64,000 bases of DNA. Origin: Paracoccaceae bacterium. Its GTDB lineage: Bacteria > Pseudomonadota > Alphaproteobacteria > Rhodobacterales > Rhodobacteraceae. The translations under genes were made by a program, and so were the position numbers. The notes beneath the pieces are model-generated. The model was not told where the DNA came from. It made no database searches and saw only the letters and a program-made list of their open reading frames with translations. Below, piece by piece: positions 26,321-35,118 of this stretch; position 1 is the stretch's first letter; each line of letters starts with the position of its first letter. The stretch lies in the NCBI GenBank assembly GCA_028284605.1, contig JANQRL010000047.1:62001-126000 (forward strand). Direction: 5' to 3'.

Positions 26321-26709
26321 ACATCGGAGAGGTCGCGGAGCGCGCCGGCCTGCCGCCGAAGACAATCCGGTACTATGAGGAGATCGGCCTGGTGACTCCC
26401 CTGCGCGGCACCAACGGCTACAGGAGCTTCCGGGAGCAGGACCTGCACAAGCTCGCCTTTCTGGGCCGCGCCCGGGCGCTCGGGTTCGGGATCGAGGAAT
26501 GCCGTGCGCTCCTGGCGCTCTACGAGGACGAGAGCCGGGCCAGCGCGGAGGTCAAGGAGATCGCCCGCGGCCATCTCGCCGAGATCGACCGCAAGATCGC
26601 CGACCTGTCGGAGATGCGCGCGACGCTGGCGCATCTCGTGGAGTCCTGCGCCGGCGACAGCCGCCCGGACTGCCCGATCCTCGAAAGCCTCGGCGCCGCG
26701 CCGGATTGA
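26317..26709 (+). CDS. cueR: Cu(I)-responsive MerR-family regulator
   Basis: 130 aa. The N-terminal MerR helix-turn-helix is [26 protein letters not shown], continuing with [10 protein letters not shown]. The metal loop has two cysteines separated by seven residues (C-AGDSRPD-C), as in CueR Cys112/Cys120, at about residues 115 and 123. The C-x7-C loop without extra ligands is typical of +1 metal sensors (Cu, Ag, Au). ATGA overlap with copA gives coordinated synthesis and autoregulation through the promoter at 23767. Confidence 0.93.
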   Translation: MNIGEVAERAGLPPKTIRYYEEIGLVTPLRGTNGYRSFREQDLHKLAFLGRARALGFGIEECRALLALYEDESRASAEVKEIARGHLAEIDRKIADLSEMRATLAHLVESCAGDSRPDCPILESLGAAPD

Positions 26710-26768
26710 GCGCGACCATCGCCGGCGCCCCGCGCTGCGGATCGAGATACCAGCCGGTCCTATAGAAA

Positions 26769-26783
26769 GTCCGCATATCGGAC
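26769..26783. promoter_or_regulatory. Candidate IclR operator, distal copy (GTCCG-N5-CGGAC)
   Basis: Perfect 5+5 inverted repeat with a CATAT centre in the cueR-iclR gap. It matches the proximal dyad at 26886 in its GTCCGC half. The centres of the two are about 118 bp apart, allowing looping or cooperative binding by the IclR protein encoded next. Confidence 0.55.
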
Positions 26784-26839
26784 CAACAGGCCCCGAAACC
26801 ATCACGATTCGAGGCGACCGATACCGAAGATTCGGGCCA

Positions 26840-26869
26840 TTGACTCTCCAAATATCCGGCAGCTACGGT
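26840..26869 (+). promoter_or_regulatory. Candidate sigma-70 promoter of the iclR-thiolase operon
   Basis: TTGACT (26840-26845) and TACGGT (26864-26869) with an 18-bp spacer, in an AT-richer patch. The proximal IclR dyad lies just after the -10, about where transcription would begin, which is a repressing position. Confidence 0.45.
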
Positions 26870-26885
26870 GACGGCAGCCAGGAGT

Positions 26886-26902
26886 GGTCCGCTATGCGGA
26901 CC
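26886..26902. promoter_or_regulatory. Candidate IclR operator, proximal copy (GGTCCG-N5-CGGACC)
   Basis: Perfect 6+6 inverted repeat with centre CTATG, 17 bp long, downstream of the candidate -10 and about 40 bp ahead of the regulator start. IclR dimers bind palindromes of this size. Its GTCCGC-type half matches the distal copy. Confidence 0.6.
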
Positions 26903-26942
26903 TGAATCCGGAGCATTGTGCGAGCGTAGGGGAGGGGGACAC

Positions 26943-27758
26943 GTGGCGGCATCGCCGGGACAGGACAGGATGAGCGGTGCGCAGACCGTCCTCAGGGCGG
27001 CGGATGTCCTGCGGGCGGTGGGCCTGGCGGGTGAGGCGCGGTTCGCCGATCTCGGACGCGCCACCGGCCTGCCCAATCCGACGCTGCGGCGGCTGCTCAT
27101 CTCGCTGATCGAGGCCCGGCTCGTCAGCCATGACGGCGCGCGGCGGCTCTACCGTCTGGGCAGCGAAGCCTACCTGCTGGGCCAGCTGGCGCGCCCGGAT
27201 TTCAGCTTTCACGATCTGGCGCGCGACAGCCTGGCGCGGCTGGCGGACATCTCCGGCGATACCGCGTTTCTGTCGGCCCGGGACGGGCTCTCGACCGTGT
27301 GCCTGCATCGCGAGGAAGGCCAGTATCCGATCCGCACCCATGTGCTGAGCGTCGGCGACCGGCACCCGCTGGGCATGGGCGCGGCGGCGCTGGCGATCCT
27401 GGCGGCGCTGCCCGAGGCGGAGGCGGAGGATATCCTCGCCGCCAATACCGAGGCGCTGCTGGAACACCGGCCGGGCCTCGACATCGCCGAGCTGGGCAAA
27501 CTGGTCCGGCGGGCGCGGCCGACCGGCGTGGCGCTCAATCCCGGGATGATCTTCCCCGGGTCCTGGGGCATTGCGGCGGCGCTCCGGGCGCCGGATGGCG
27601 AGATCATCGGGGCGGTGACGATCGCCGCCATCGAAAGCCGGATGACGCCGGACCGGCAGGCGGACCTGGCGGTGCCGCTGCTCAAGGAGGTGCGGCGGAT
27701 CGAAGGATTGCTCAGCCGGTTCGGCCCGGGCGGGAGGCGGCTGGAAGCCGCGGAATAG
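26943..27758 (+). CDS. IclR-family transcriptional regulator (first of three)
   Basis: 271 aa from the GTG at 26943, which has a strong GGGGAGGGGG ribosome site; an ATG at 26970 (MSGAQTVLRAADVLRAVG) is the alternative. The winged helix is formed by ARFADLGRATGLPNPTLRRLLISL, and the effector domain follows from about residue 85 with LARLADISGDTAFLSAR and GVALNPGMIFPGSWGIAAALR. IclR proteins of this kind control aromatic, fatty-acid or hydroxy-acid catabolism. It heads an operon with thiolase, AMP-ligase, PPC protein and TRAP genes, 16 bp from the thiolase, and two matching palindromes precede it. Confidence 0.88.
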   Translation: MAASPGQDRMSGAQTVLRAADVLRAVGLAGEARFADLGRATGLPNPTLRRLLISLIEARLVSHDGARRLYRLGSEAYLLGQLARPDFSFHDLARDSLARLADISGDTAFLSARDGLSTVCLHREEGQYPIRTHVLSVGDRHPLGMGAAALAILAALPEAEAEDILAANTEALLEHRPGLDIAELGKLVRRARPTGVALNPGMIFPGSWGIAAALRAPDGEIIGAVTIAAIESRMTPDRQADLAVPLLKEVRRIEGLLSRFGPGGRRLEAAE

Positions 27759-27774
27759 ACAGGCGGAGGATGCG

Positions 27775-28950
27775 ATGGACAACAACGACGCGGTGATCGT
27801 CGGCTGGGCCCACAGCCCGTTCGGCAAGCTCGAGGCGGAGGATATCGAGGCGCTGATCGCCTCGGTCGGGACCGCCGCGCTCGACCATGCCGGGGTCAGC
27901 CCGCAAGATGTCGACTACGTCACCGTCGGGGTGCTGAATTCGGGGTTCTCGAAACAGGGGTTTGAGGCCGGGCTGGTCTCGGTCGCGGTGCCCGGGCTGG
28001 AACATACCGCCGCGATGCGCACCGAAAACGCCTGTGCCACCGGGTCGGCGGCGCTCTATTCCGCGATGGATGCGATCGCGGCGGGGCGGGCGCGGATCGC
28101 TCTGGTGATCGGGGCGGAAAAGATGACCGCGACGCCGATGGCCGAGGTCGGCGACATCCTGCTCTGCGGCTCCTACCGCAAGGAGGAGGACGGGTTGCCG
28201 GCCGGGTTCGCGGGGATTTTCGGGCAGATCGCCAACAGCTATTTCCAGAAATACGGCGACCGCTCCGAAGAGCTGGCGATGATCGCCGCCAAGAACCACG
28301 CCAACGGGGTCGCCAATCCCTATGCTCATATGCGCAAGGATTTCGGCTTCGAAGCCTGCAACACGGTGTCGGAGAAGAACCCCCGGGTCGCCGGCCCGCT
28401 GCGCCGCACCGATTGTTCGCTGGTCTCCGACGGGGCGGCGGCGCTGGTGGTGACCGACCGCGAGACCGCCGAGGGCCTGGCCCGCGCCATCGCGTTTCGC
28501 GCCCGGGCGCAGAAGAACGATGTCTTCCCGCTGTCGCGGCGCGACGTGACCGAATTCGCCGGCGCCCGCGCCGCCTGGGACGCGGCCAAGGAGGAGGCGG
28601 GCGTCACGCTCGACGATCTCGATTTCGTCGAGACCCATGATTGTTTCACCGTCGCCGAGATGATCGAATACGAGGCGATGGGCCTGACCCCGCCGGGCGA
28701 AGGCTGGAAGGCGGCGCGCGAGGGCATCACCCGCAAGGACGGCGCGCTGCCAGTGAACCCCTCCGGAGGGCTGAAATCCAAGGGGCATCCGATTGGCGCC
28801 ACCGGCGTGTCGATGCATGTGCTGGCGGCGATGCAATTGATGGGCGAGGCCGGCGATATGCAGATCCCCGACGCCCGGCTCGCCGGGGTGTTCAACATGG
28901 GCGGCGCGGCGGTGGCCAATTACTGCTCGATCCTGGAGCGCGTGAAGTGA
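27775..28950 (+). CDS. Thiolase (SCP-x/acetyl-CoA acetyltransferase family), catalytically complete
   Basis: 391 aa. The nucleophilic cysteine lies in TENACATGSAAL (about residue 85), the catalytic His in VETHDCFTVAEMIEYEAMG, and the C-terminal KSKGHPIGATGVSMHV carries the second His. It ends in FNMGGAAVANYCSI, typical of SCP2-type thiolases. It should cleave a 3-oxoacyl-CoA into acetyl- or propionyl-CoA and a shortened acyl-CoA. The next gene starts inside its stop codon (GTGA). In contrast to the thiolase-like protein at 40895, this one keeps the cysteine, so it is the probable true thiolase of the locus. Confidence 0.9.
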   Translation: MDNNDAVIVGWAHSPFGKLEAEDIEALIASVGTAALDHAGVSPQDVDYVTVGVLNSGFSKQGFEAGLVSVAVPGLEHTAAMRTENACATGSAALYSAMDAIAAGRARIALVIGAEKMTATPMAEVGDILLCGSYRKEEDGLPAGFAGIFGQIANSYFQKYGDRSEELAMIAAKNHANGVANPYAHMRKDFGFEACNTVSEKNPRVAGPLRRTDCSLVSDGAAALVVTDRETAEGLARAIAFRARAQKNDVFPLSRRDVTEFAGARAAWDAAKEEAGVTLDDLDFVETHDCFTVAEMIEYEAMGLTPPGEGWKAAREGITRKDGALPVNPSGGLKSKGHPIGATGVSMHVLAAMQLMGEAGDMQIPDARLAGVFNMGGAAVANYCSILERVK

Positions 28951-30515
28951 CGGTGACGCCGTTCTCCACGCGCACGATGAACCTGGCCCATTTCGTCGAA
29001 CAGCAGGCCCGGCGGCTGTCCGGGCGGCCGGCGCTGATCTGGGGCGAGGCGGTCTGGGACTGGGCGGCGTTCGATGCGCGGGTCAAGGCGATGGCCGCCG
29101 TTTTCGCGGCCCATGGCGTGGGCAAGGGCGACCGGGTGCTGGTGCAGTCGCGCAATTGCAACCAGATGTTCGAGAGCTTCTTTGCCGCGCTGCGTCTGGG
29201 CGCGGTCTGGGTGCCGGCCAATTTCCGCGGCGCGCCGGATGATCTGGCCTGGATGGCGGACTTGTCCGGGGCCAGGCTCTTGCTCTGCGACGCGGCGTTT
29301 CCGGAGCATGCGGCCGTCGACGGGCCGGAGACCGTGCTGGCCATCGGCGCGGCCGATTTCGCGCCCGACATCGATGCGCTGATGGCCGCGGCCGGCGACC
29401 CGCCGCCGCTGGCCCCGGTCGACCGCGACGACCCGGCCTGGTTCTTCTTCACCTCCGGCACCACCGGGCGGCCCAAAGCCTCGGTGCTGACCCATGGGCA
29501 GCTCGGCTTCGTCGTCAACAATCACCTGTGCGATCTGGTGCCGGGGATCGGGCCGGACGATGCCTCGCTGGTGGTCGCGCCGTTGAGCCACGGGGCGGGG
29601 ATGCACCAGCTCCTGATGGTGGCGCGGGGGGCGCCGACGATCCTGCCGACGGCGCCGCGCTTCGACACCTCGGAAATCTGGTCGCTGGTGGAGCGCTGGA
29701 AGGTCAGCAACATCTTCACCGTGCCGACGATCCTGAAAATGCTGGTCGAGGCCCCCGAGATCGCCGACCACGACCATTCCTCGCTGCGGTATGTGATCTA
29801 TGCCGGCGCGCCGATGTACCGGACCGACCAGATCCGGGCGCTGGAGGTGCTCGGCCCGGTGATCGTGCAGTATTTCGGGCTCGGCGAGGTCACCGGCGCG
29901 ATCACCTTCCTGCCGCCGGGCGAGCATTCCGTCGGCGACGGGTTCCGTACCGGCACCTGCGGCTTTCCCCGCACCGGGATGCAGGTCGAAATCCAGGACG
30001 ACCACGGCGCCGCGCTCGGCCCCGGCGAGACCGGCGAGATCTGCGTCACCGGCCCGGCGGTCTTCGCCGGCTACTGGCGGAACCCGGAGGCCAATGCGAA
30101 GAGCTTTCGCGACGGGTTCTTCCGCACCGGCGATCTCGGGCATATGGATGCCGAGGGCTATGTTTACATCACCGGCCGGGCCTCGGACATGTATATCTCG
30201 GGCGGCTCGAACATCTATCCGCGCGAGATCGAGGAAAAGATCCTCCAGCACCCCACGGTGTCTGAGGTCGCGGTCTTCGGCATGCCCGATCCGAAATGGG
30301 GCGAGATCGGTGTGGCGGTCGCGGCCCCGGTGCCGGGGCAGAGCGTCGAGGGGCCGGAGATAGAGGCGTTCCTGCGCGACAAGATCGCCTCCTACAAGAT
30401 CCCGCGCGCGTTCCATGTCTGGGACGAGATACCGAAATCGGGCTACGGCAAGATGGCCAAGCGCCTGGTTCGCGAAGAGCTGGAACGCCGTCTGGCCAGC
30501 GGTCAGGACGCGTGA
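28947..30515 (+). CDS. Acyl-CoA synthetase, AMP-forming (ANL superfamily)
   Basis: 522 aa from the GTG at 28947, which overlaps the thiolase stop (GTGA) and has a GGAG site; an internal ATG at 28977 is possible. The ATP loop is FTSGTTGRPKASVLTH near residue 170. The adenylate motif is YFGLGEVTGAITF, the hinge region is TGDLGHMDAEGYVYITGR followed by SGGSNIYPREIEE, and the C-terminal catalytic lysine lies in PKSGYGKMAKR. It activates a carboxylic acid to its CoA thioester at the start of the catabolic route. Its substrate is presumably brought in by the TRAP system downstream in the operon. Confidence 0.92.
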   Translation: MTVTPFSTRTMNLAHFVEQQARRLSGRPALIWGEAVWDWAAFDARVKAMAAVFAAHGVGKGDRVLVQSRNCNQMFESFFAALRLGAVWVPANFRGAPDDLAWMADLSGARLLLCDAAFPEHAAVDGPETVLAIGAADFAPDIDALMAAAGDPPPLAPVDRDDPAWFFFTSGTTGRPKASVLTHGQLGFVVNNHLCDLVPGIGPDDASLVVAPLSHGAGMHQLLMVARGAPTILPTAPRFDTSEIWSLVERWKVSNIFTVPTILKMLVEAPEIADHDHSSLRYVIYAGAPMYRTDQIRALEVLGPVIVQYFGLGEVTGAITFLPPGEHSVGDGFRTGTCGFPRTGMQVEIQDDHGAALGPGETGEICVTGPAVFAGYWRNPEANAKSFRDGFFRTGDLGHMDAEGYVYITGRASDMYISGGSNIYPREIEEKILQHPTVSEVAVFGMPDPKWGEIGVAVAAPVPGQSVEGPEIEAFLRDKIASYKIPRAFHVWDEIPKSGYGKMAKRLVREELERRLASGQDA

Positions 30516-31351
30516 TGCGCAGCGTCGTCCATCCCGGACCGGTCGGCGCGGACCGTATGGAACTGGCGCCGACGCCGGGCCGCGAGATCGAAGTGACCTT
30601 GCCGCCCGGGAGACCGTTCGAGGAGGCCGTCGCCGAGGCGCTGGCGCCCGAGGGGGTGGCGAGCGCCTGGCTCGAGATCGAGAACGCGCCGGTCTCCGCG
30701 CTCGACTACGTGATGCCGGCGCTGTCGCCGGACGACGCGCATGTGGCCTGGTATTCGGACATCTTCAGCTTCGGCGGCCCCGGTCTGATCGACCGGATGG
30801 GTTTCATGGTCGGCCGGCATCAGGGCGCGTCGTTCCTGCATGGCCACGGGCTCTGGACGCCCGAGGGCGGCGCGCAGGCGATGGGGCATATCCTGGCGTC
30901 GCGCACCGTGCTGGCGGCGCCGGTCACGGCCCGGGGCATCGGCCTGACCGGGGCGCGGTTCGAGCGGCGGCCCGACCCGGAGACCAATTTCGAGCTGTTC
31001 CGGGTCCGCGGGACCGGGGCGGAGGGGTCCGGCTATGCCGCGCTCCGTCTGCTGCCCAATCAGGATTTCGCCACGGCGCTGGACCGGGCCTGCGCCGAAC
31101 TGGGCTGGCCGGCGGCGCGGGTGCATGGCCTCGGCAGCCTGATCGGTGCCCGGTTCGAGGACGGCGGGGTGCTCGACAGCCTGGCGTCCGAATTCCTCGT
31201 CACCGACGCCACCGCCGGTCGAGGCGGGCCGGAGCCGGAGATCGCCATCGTCGGCGTCGAGGGGTCCGAGATTCTGTCCGGGCGTCTGGTCCGGGGCGAA
31301 AATGCGGTGCTGATCACCGCCGAACTGATCCTCAGCCGCATGGCCGGCTGA
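30515..31351 (+). CDS. Tandem PPC-domain (DUF296) protein
   Basis: 278 aa from the ATG at 30515, sharing a base with the preceding stop. Two PPC (plant and prokaryote conserved, DUF296) domains are arranged in tandem. The first (about residues 25-150) has the metal-site-like GASFLHGHGLW, which compares with the family G...HxH element. The second (about 170-275) has VHGLGSLIGARF and ends IAIVGVEGSEILSGRLVRGEN. Bacterial PPC proteins are poorly characterised trimers. The context, between an acyl-CoA ligase and a TRAP transporter, suggests a ligand-binding or enzymatic role in the same pathway. Confidence 0.75.
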   Translation: MRSVVHPGPVGADRMELAPTPGREIEVTLPPGRPFEEAVAEALAPEGVASAWLEIENAPVSALDYVMPALSPDDAHVAWYSDIFSFGGPGLIDRMGFMVGRHQGASFLHGHGLWTPEGGAQAMGHILASRTVLAAPVTARGIGLTGARFERRPDPETNFELFRVRGTGAEGSGYAALRLLPNQDFATALDRACAELGWPAARVHGLGSLIGARFEDGGVLDSLASEFLVTDATAGRGGPEPEIAIVGVEGSEILSGRLVRGENAVLITAELILSRMAG

Positions 31352-31384
31352 CGGACGCAACCAAGTCCATCAAGGGAGGAAAGA

Positions 31385-32419
31385 ATGACCATCAAGACTC
31401 TGACCAGAGGCGCGTCGGCGCTGGCGCTCGGCCTCGCGGCCGCCACGGCGCATGCCGAGACCCTCGACATGCAGTCGATCTATCCCAATTCGCTGCCGCT
31501 TCTGGGCGAGGCCGGGGCCGAGATGGGCGAGCGGGTGAGCCGCCTGACCGGCGGGTCGCTCGACATCGTGTTCCACAATCCCGGCGAACTGGTCGCCGGC
31601 GGCGAGATCTGGGACGCGGTGTCGACCGGCGCGATCCCGGCCGGCTGGTACTCGCCCGGCTTCGCCGAAAGCGTGATCCCGGCGGCGCCGCTCTTTACGG
31701 CGTTCCCGTTCGGACCGGGCGCGGTGGAGTACACCGCCTGGTGGTATGACGGCGGCGGCGAGGAGCTTTGGGCGGAAGTGACCGCGCCGTTCAACATCCA
31801 TTCCGAGCTTTGCACGATCCTGTCGCCCGAAGCCTCGGGCTGGTTCAACGAGCCGATCAACTCGGCCGAGGACCTCGAAGGGCTGAAGATGCGGGTCTTC
31901 GGGCTCGGCGCGGCGGTGATGGAGCGGCTCGGCGCCCAGGCGCAGTCGATGCCGGTGGCCGACACGATGACCGCGCTCAACCTCGGTACGATCGACGCGG
32001 CGGAACTGTCCTTCCCGGCCATCGACCTGGCGCTGGGCATGCAGGAACATGCCAATCACTACTACTTCCCGGGCTGGCATCAGCAAAGCTCGCTGATCGT
32101 GTTCATCATCAACCAGGATGTCTGGGACGGGCTGGAAGACAGCCATCAGGCCGCCATCGAAGAGGTCTGCGCGGCCAATGTCGCGCTCAGCGTCGCCCGC
32201 GGGGAGACCATCCAGATGGCGCCGCTGGCCGATCTGGAGGCCCAGGGCGTGGTGATCCACGAATGGTCCGACGAGATGCTGGCGACGTTCAGCGGCGCCT
32301 GGGACGAGGTCGCGGCGGAACGCTCGGCGGCGGATGCCGACTTTGCGCGGGTCTGGGAGCATATCTCGGCGTTCCGCGCCGAATATGCGCGCTGGGGCTC
32401 GCTCGGCTATCTCGACTGA
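31385..32419 (+). CDS. dctP: TRAP transporter solute-binding protein (DctP, TakP-like)
   Basis: 344 aa with a Sec signal (ASALALGLAAATAHA, cleavage near residue 24) and a GGGAGGAAAG ribosome site. The body has LEGLKMRVFGLGAAVMERLG, with the ligand-binding arginine, and HANHYYFPGWHQQSS, a pattern I associate with the TakP/2-oxo- or hydroxy-carboxylate-binding branch. It follows the PPC gene by 33 bp, so it is co-transcribed with the ligase and thiolase. A strong hairpin lies between it and dctQ. The ligand is expected to be the carboxylate activated by the AMP-ligase. Confidence 0.88.
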   Translation: MTIKTLTRGASALALGLAAATAHAETLDMQSIYPNSLPLLGEAGAEMGERVSRLTGGSLDIVFHNPGELVAGGEIWDAVSTGAIPAGWYSPGFAESVIPAAPLFTAFPFGPGAVEYTAWWYDGGGEELWAEVTAPFNIHSELCTILSPEASGWFNEPINSAEDLEGLKMRVFGLGAAVMERLGAQAQSMPVADTMTALNLGTIDAAELSFPAIDLALGMQEHANHYYFPGWHQQSSLIVFIINQDVWDGLEDSHQAAIEEVCAANVALSVARGETIQMAPLADLEAQGVVIHEWSDEMLATFSGAWDEVAAERSAADADFARVWEHISAFRAEYARWGSLGYLD

Positions 32420-32423
32420 TCCT

Positions 32424-32465
32424 GAAACCGGCCGGGGGGTCCGCCTCCCGGCCAACCGGGGTTTC
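32424..32465 (+). other. Two-tier hairpin between dctP and dctQ
   Basis: An outer stem GAAACC (32424-32429)/GGTTTC (32460-32465) encloses an inner stem GGCCGGG (32430-32436)/CCCGGCC (32447-32453). No T-run follows, so it is more likely an mRNA stabiliser or processing point that raises the level of the abundant binding protein over the permeases than a full terminator. Confidence 0.55.
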
Positions 32466-32471
32466 TGAGAC

Positions 32472-33008
32472 ATGCTCGGACTGGCCGCCGTCTTCGACAG
32501 GATCTGCCTCTATGCCGCCCGCGGCGCCGGGCTCCTGCTGCTCGTGCTGACCGCAGTGATCATCTACGACGTGCTCGGCCGGCGGTTCTTCAACACCGGG
32601 TCGGTCGCGCTCCAGGAACTGCAATGGCATCTGCATGGCGCGATCACCGTGCTGGGGTTCGGCTATGCCTATACCCGCAACGCCCATGTGCGGATCGACA
32701 TCTTTCACCAGAACTTCTCCGACCGGCTCAAGCTGCGGCTGGAGATCGCCGGGATCGCGCTCTTGCTGACCCCGTTCCTGCTGGCGGTGGTCTGGTTCGG
32801 CTATGATTTCGCGATGCGGTCGTTCCAGCGCGGCGAGGGATCCTCGGGCGGTCTCGGCCTCGATCACCGCTGGATCATCAAGTCCGCCGTACCGCTCTCG
32901 GCGATCCTGGCGCTGCTCGGGGCCTGGTCGGTAGCGCTCAGGGCGATCGCGACCCTGCGCGGCCGCCGCGGCTCGGCGTTTTCCGAGGACGACCTGTGGA
33001 GATCCTGA
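32472..33008 (+). CDS. dctQ: TRAP transporter small permease (DctQ)
   Basis: 178 aa with four hydrophobic segments and the DctQ core VALQELQWHLHGAITVLGFGYAYTRNAHVRID. Its C-terminus overlaps the dctM start by 13 bases. It is of normal length for the family, unlike the DctQ at 3072. It follows the binding protein after a hairpin and forms the membrane complex with the next gene product. Confidence 0.9.
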   Translation: MLGLAAVFDRICLYAARGAGLLLLVLTAVIIYDVLGRRFFNTGSVALQELQWHLHGAITVLGFGYAYTRNAHVRIDIFHQNFSDRLKLRLEIAGIALLLTPFLLAVVWFGYDFAMRSFQRGEGSSGGLGLDHRWIIKSAVPLSAILALLGAWSVALRAIATLRGRRGSAFSEDDLWRS

Positions 33009-34360
33009 TCGAGGCGCTGCCGGCGCTGATGTTCGGCACGCTGCTGGTCGGGCTCTTCAGCGGCCTGCCGGTGGCGGTGGTGCTGGGCGGCGTCACGGTG
33101 ATCTTCGCGGTCATCGCCATCGCTTTGGGAGAGATGCGGCTGGTGCAGGCGACGCTCCTGCCGAACCGCATCTTCGGCGGATCGATCGAGAAACAGGTGC
33201 TGGTCGCGGCGCCGATGTTCATCTTCATGGGCGTGCTCCTGGAAAAGAGCCGGATCGCCGAGGACCTGCTCGTCACCTTGCAGAAACTGCTGCGGGTGGT
33301 GCCCGGCGGGCTGGCGCTGGCGGTGACGCTGATGGGCACCATTCTGGCCGCGGCGACCGGGATCATCGGCGCCTCGGTGGTGATGCTGACGGTTCTGGCG
33401 ATTCCGACCATGCTCCGGCAGGGCTATTCGCCGGAACTGGCGACCGGCACTGTGGCCTCGGCGGGCACCCTCGGCATCCTGATCCCGCCCTCGGTGATGC
33501 TGGTCTTCATGGGCGATATCCTGACGCTGAACCTGGCCCGGCTCTTCGTCTCCGCCCTGGTGCCGGGGCTGGTCCTGGCCGGGGTCTACATGATCTACAT
33601 CCTGGTCAGTTCGGCGCTGCGCCCGGAGCGCGCCCCGGCCGCGCCGCCGCTCTCGCCCGAGGAGAAGGCGGGGCTGTTCCGGGAGGCGGTGGTGTCGTTT
33701 GCGCTGCCGTTCCTTCTGGTGGTCGCGGTGCTCGGCTCGATCCTCGGCGGCATCGCGACGCCGACCGAAGCGGCCGGCGTCGGAGCCTGCGCGGCGCTGC
33801 TCCTCGGGCTCTTGCGCCGGCGGCTCTCGGCGCGGGTCCTGGGCGAGGCGATGGACGGGTCCATCCGCACTCTGGCGATGCTCTTCTTCATCTTCGTGAC
33901 CGCGACAGGCTTTGCCTATGTGTTCCGCGTCATCGGCGGCGAACACTTCATCGTGGAAGCCGCGCGCAGCCTCGATATGGGGGATTGGGGCATCCTGCTG
34001 ATGCTGATGCTGATGATCTTCGCCCTCGGCTTCTTCTTCGACTGGGTCGAGATCACGCTGATCATGCTGCCGATCGTGGCGCCGATCGTGCAGATCATGG
34101 ATCTCGGCGATCACGTGGCGCGCGCCGATCTGATCTACTGGTTCGCGGTCCTGATGGCGGTGAACCTCCAGACCTCCTTCCTCACGCCACCGTTCGGGTT
34201 CGCCCTGTTCTTTCTGAAGGGCGCGGCCGGCGATCTGGTGAGTATCGCCCAGGTCTATCGCGGCATCATTCCGTTCGTGGTCCTGCAGCTTGTGGTGCTC
34301 GGGATGTTGGTCTGGCAGCCCGCGCTGGTCCTGTGGCTGCCTGAACAGGTGCTCCGATGA
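32996..34360 (+). CDS. dctM: TRAP transporter large permease (DctM)
   Basis: 454 aa from a GTG inside the end of dctQ. The two scaffold/transport repeats show ATGIIGASVVMLTVLAIPTM near residue 120, GTLGILIPPSVMLVFMGD near 155 and NLQTSFLTPPFGFALFFLKG near 385. It has about 11-12 membrane segments. It forms the cation-coupled channel of the TRAP system that serves the first CoA operon. The stop overlaps the SDR start (ATGA). Confidence 0.92.
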   Translation: MEILIEALPALMFGTLLVGLFSGLPVAVVLGGVTVIFAVIAIALGEMRLVQATLLPNRIFGGSIEKQVLVAAPMFIFMGVLLEKSRIAEDLLVTLQKLLRVVPGGLALAVTLMGTILAAATGIIGASVVMLTVLAIPTMLRQGYSPELATGTVASAGTLGILIPPSVMLVFMGDILTLNLARLFVSALVPGLVLAGVYMIYILVSSALRPERAPAAPPLSPEEKAGLFREAVVSFALPFLLVVAVLGSILGGIATPTEAAGVGACAALLLGLLRRRLSARVLGEAMDGSIRTLAMLFFIFVTATGFAYVFRVIGGEHFIVEAARSLDMGDWGILLMLMLMIFALGFFFDWVEITLIMLPIVAPIVQIMDLGDHVARADLIYWFAVLMAVNLQTSFLTPPFGFALFFLKGAAGDLVSIAQVYRGIIPFVVLQLVVLGMLVWQPALVLWLPEQVLR

Positions 34361-35118
34361 GCCGGTTCGCCGGGCGCCGCGCGGTTGTGATCGGGGCCGG
34401 ATCGGTGGGCGAGGGGATCGGCAACGGGCGCGCCACCGCCCTGCTGCTGGCCCGGGACGGGGCGGAGGTGCTCTGCGTCGACCGCGACCGCGCCGCGGCC
34501 GACGATACCGTGGCCCGGATCGCGGCCGAGGGCGGCACGGCGCGCGCCTCCGCCCTTGATGCGACCGATGACAGGGCGGTGCAGCAGCTCTTCGCCGGGC
34601 CGGAGGAGATCGACATCCTGGTCCATGTCGTGGGGATGAGCCTGCCCGGCGGCGCGGTCGAGACCGAGCCCGCCGATTGGGACCGGGTCTTCGACGTCAA
34701 CCTGCGCAGCGCCTATCTCGCCGCGCGGGCCGCGGTGCCGGGGATGGTCGCCCGGCGGCGCGGCGCGGTGGTCTTTGTCTCGTCGCTCGCCGCGACCTGG
34801 TCCGGCAGCTATTCCTATGCCGCCTATGAGGCGTCGAAGGCCGGGCTGAACCGTCTCACCCGGTCGCTGGCCCGGGCCCATGCGGCGCAGGGGGTGCGCG
34901 TCAACGCGGTGCTGCCGGGGATGATCGACACGCCCCATGTCCAAGCCTATGTCAGCGCCGCCCAGGCGGCCAGCGGCGAGGCGCGTGCCAACGCCGTCCC
35001 GATGAAGCGGCAGGGCAGCCCGTGGGAGGTGGCCGAGGCGATCCTGTTTCTCGCCTCCGACGCGGCAAGCTATGTGACCGGGACCTGCCTGCGGGTCGAT
35101 GGCGGCTTGGGGGCGTAG
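34357..35118 (+). CDS. Short-chain dehydrogenase/reductase
   Basis: 253 aa. The cofactor motif VIGAGSVGEGIGNGRATALLL (residues about 11-30) is slightly unusual for TGxxxGIG but keeps the glycine pattern. The active site is Ser in FVSSLAATWSGS plus Tyr and Lys in YAAYEASKAGLNR, and it closes VTGTCLRVDGG. As last gene of the iclR-thiolase-ligase-TRAP operon (ATGA overlap with dctM), it probably oxidises a hydroxyl group in the imported substrate or its CoA derivative. Confidence 0.9.
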   Translation: MSRFAGRRAVVIGAGSVGEGIGNGRATALLLARDGAEVLCVDRDRAAADDTVARIAAEGGTARASALDATDDRAVQQLFAGPEEIDILVHVVGMSLPGGAVETEPADWDRVFDVNLRSAYLAARAAVPGMVARRRGAVVFVSSLAATWSGSYSYAAYEASKAGLNRLTRSLARAHAAQGVRVNAVLPGMIDTPHVQAYVSAAQAASGEARANAVPMKRQGSPWEVAEAILFLASDAASYVTGTCLRVDGGLGA

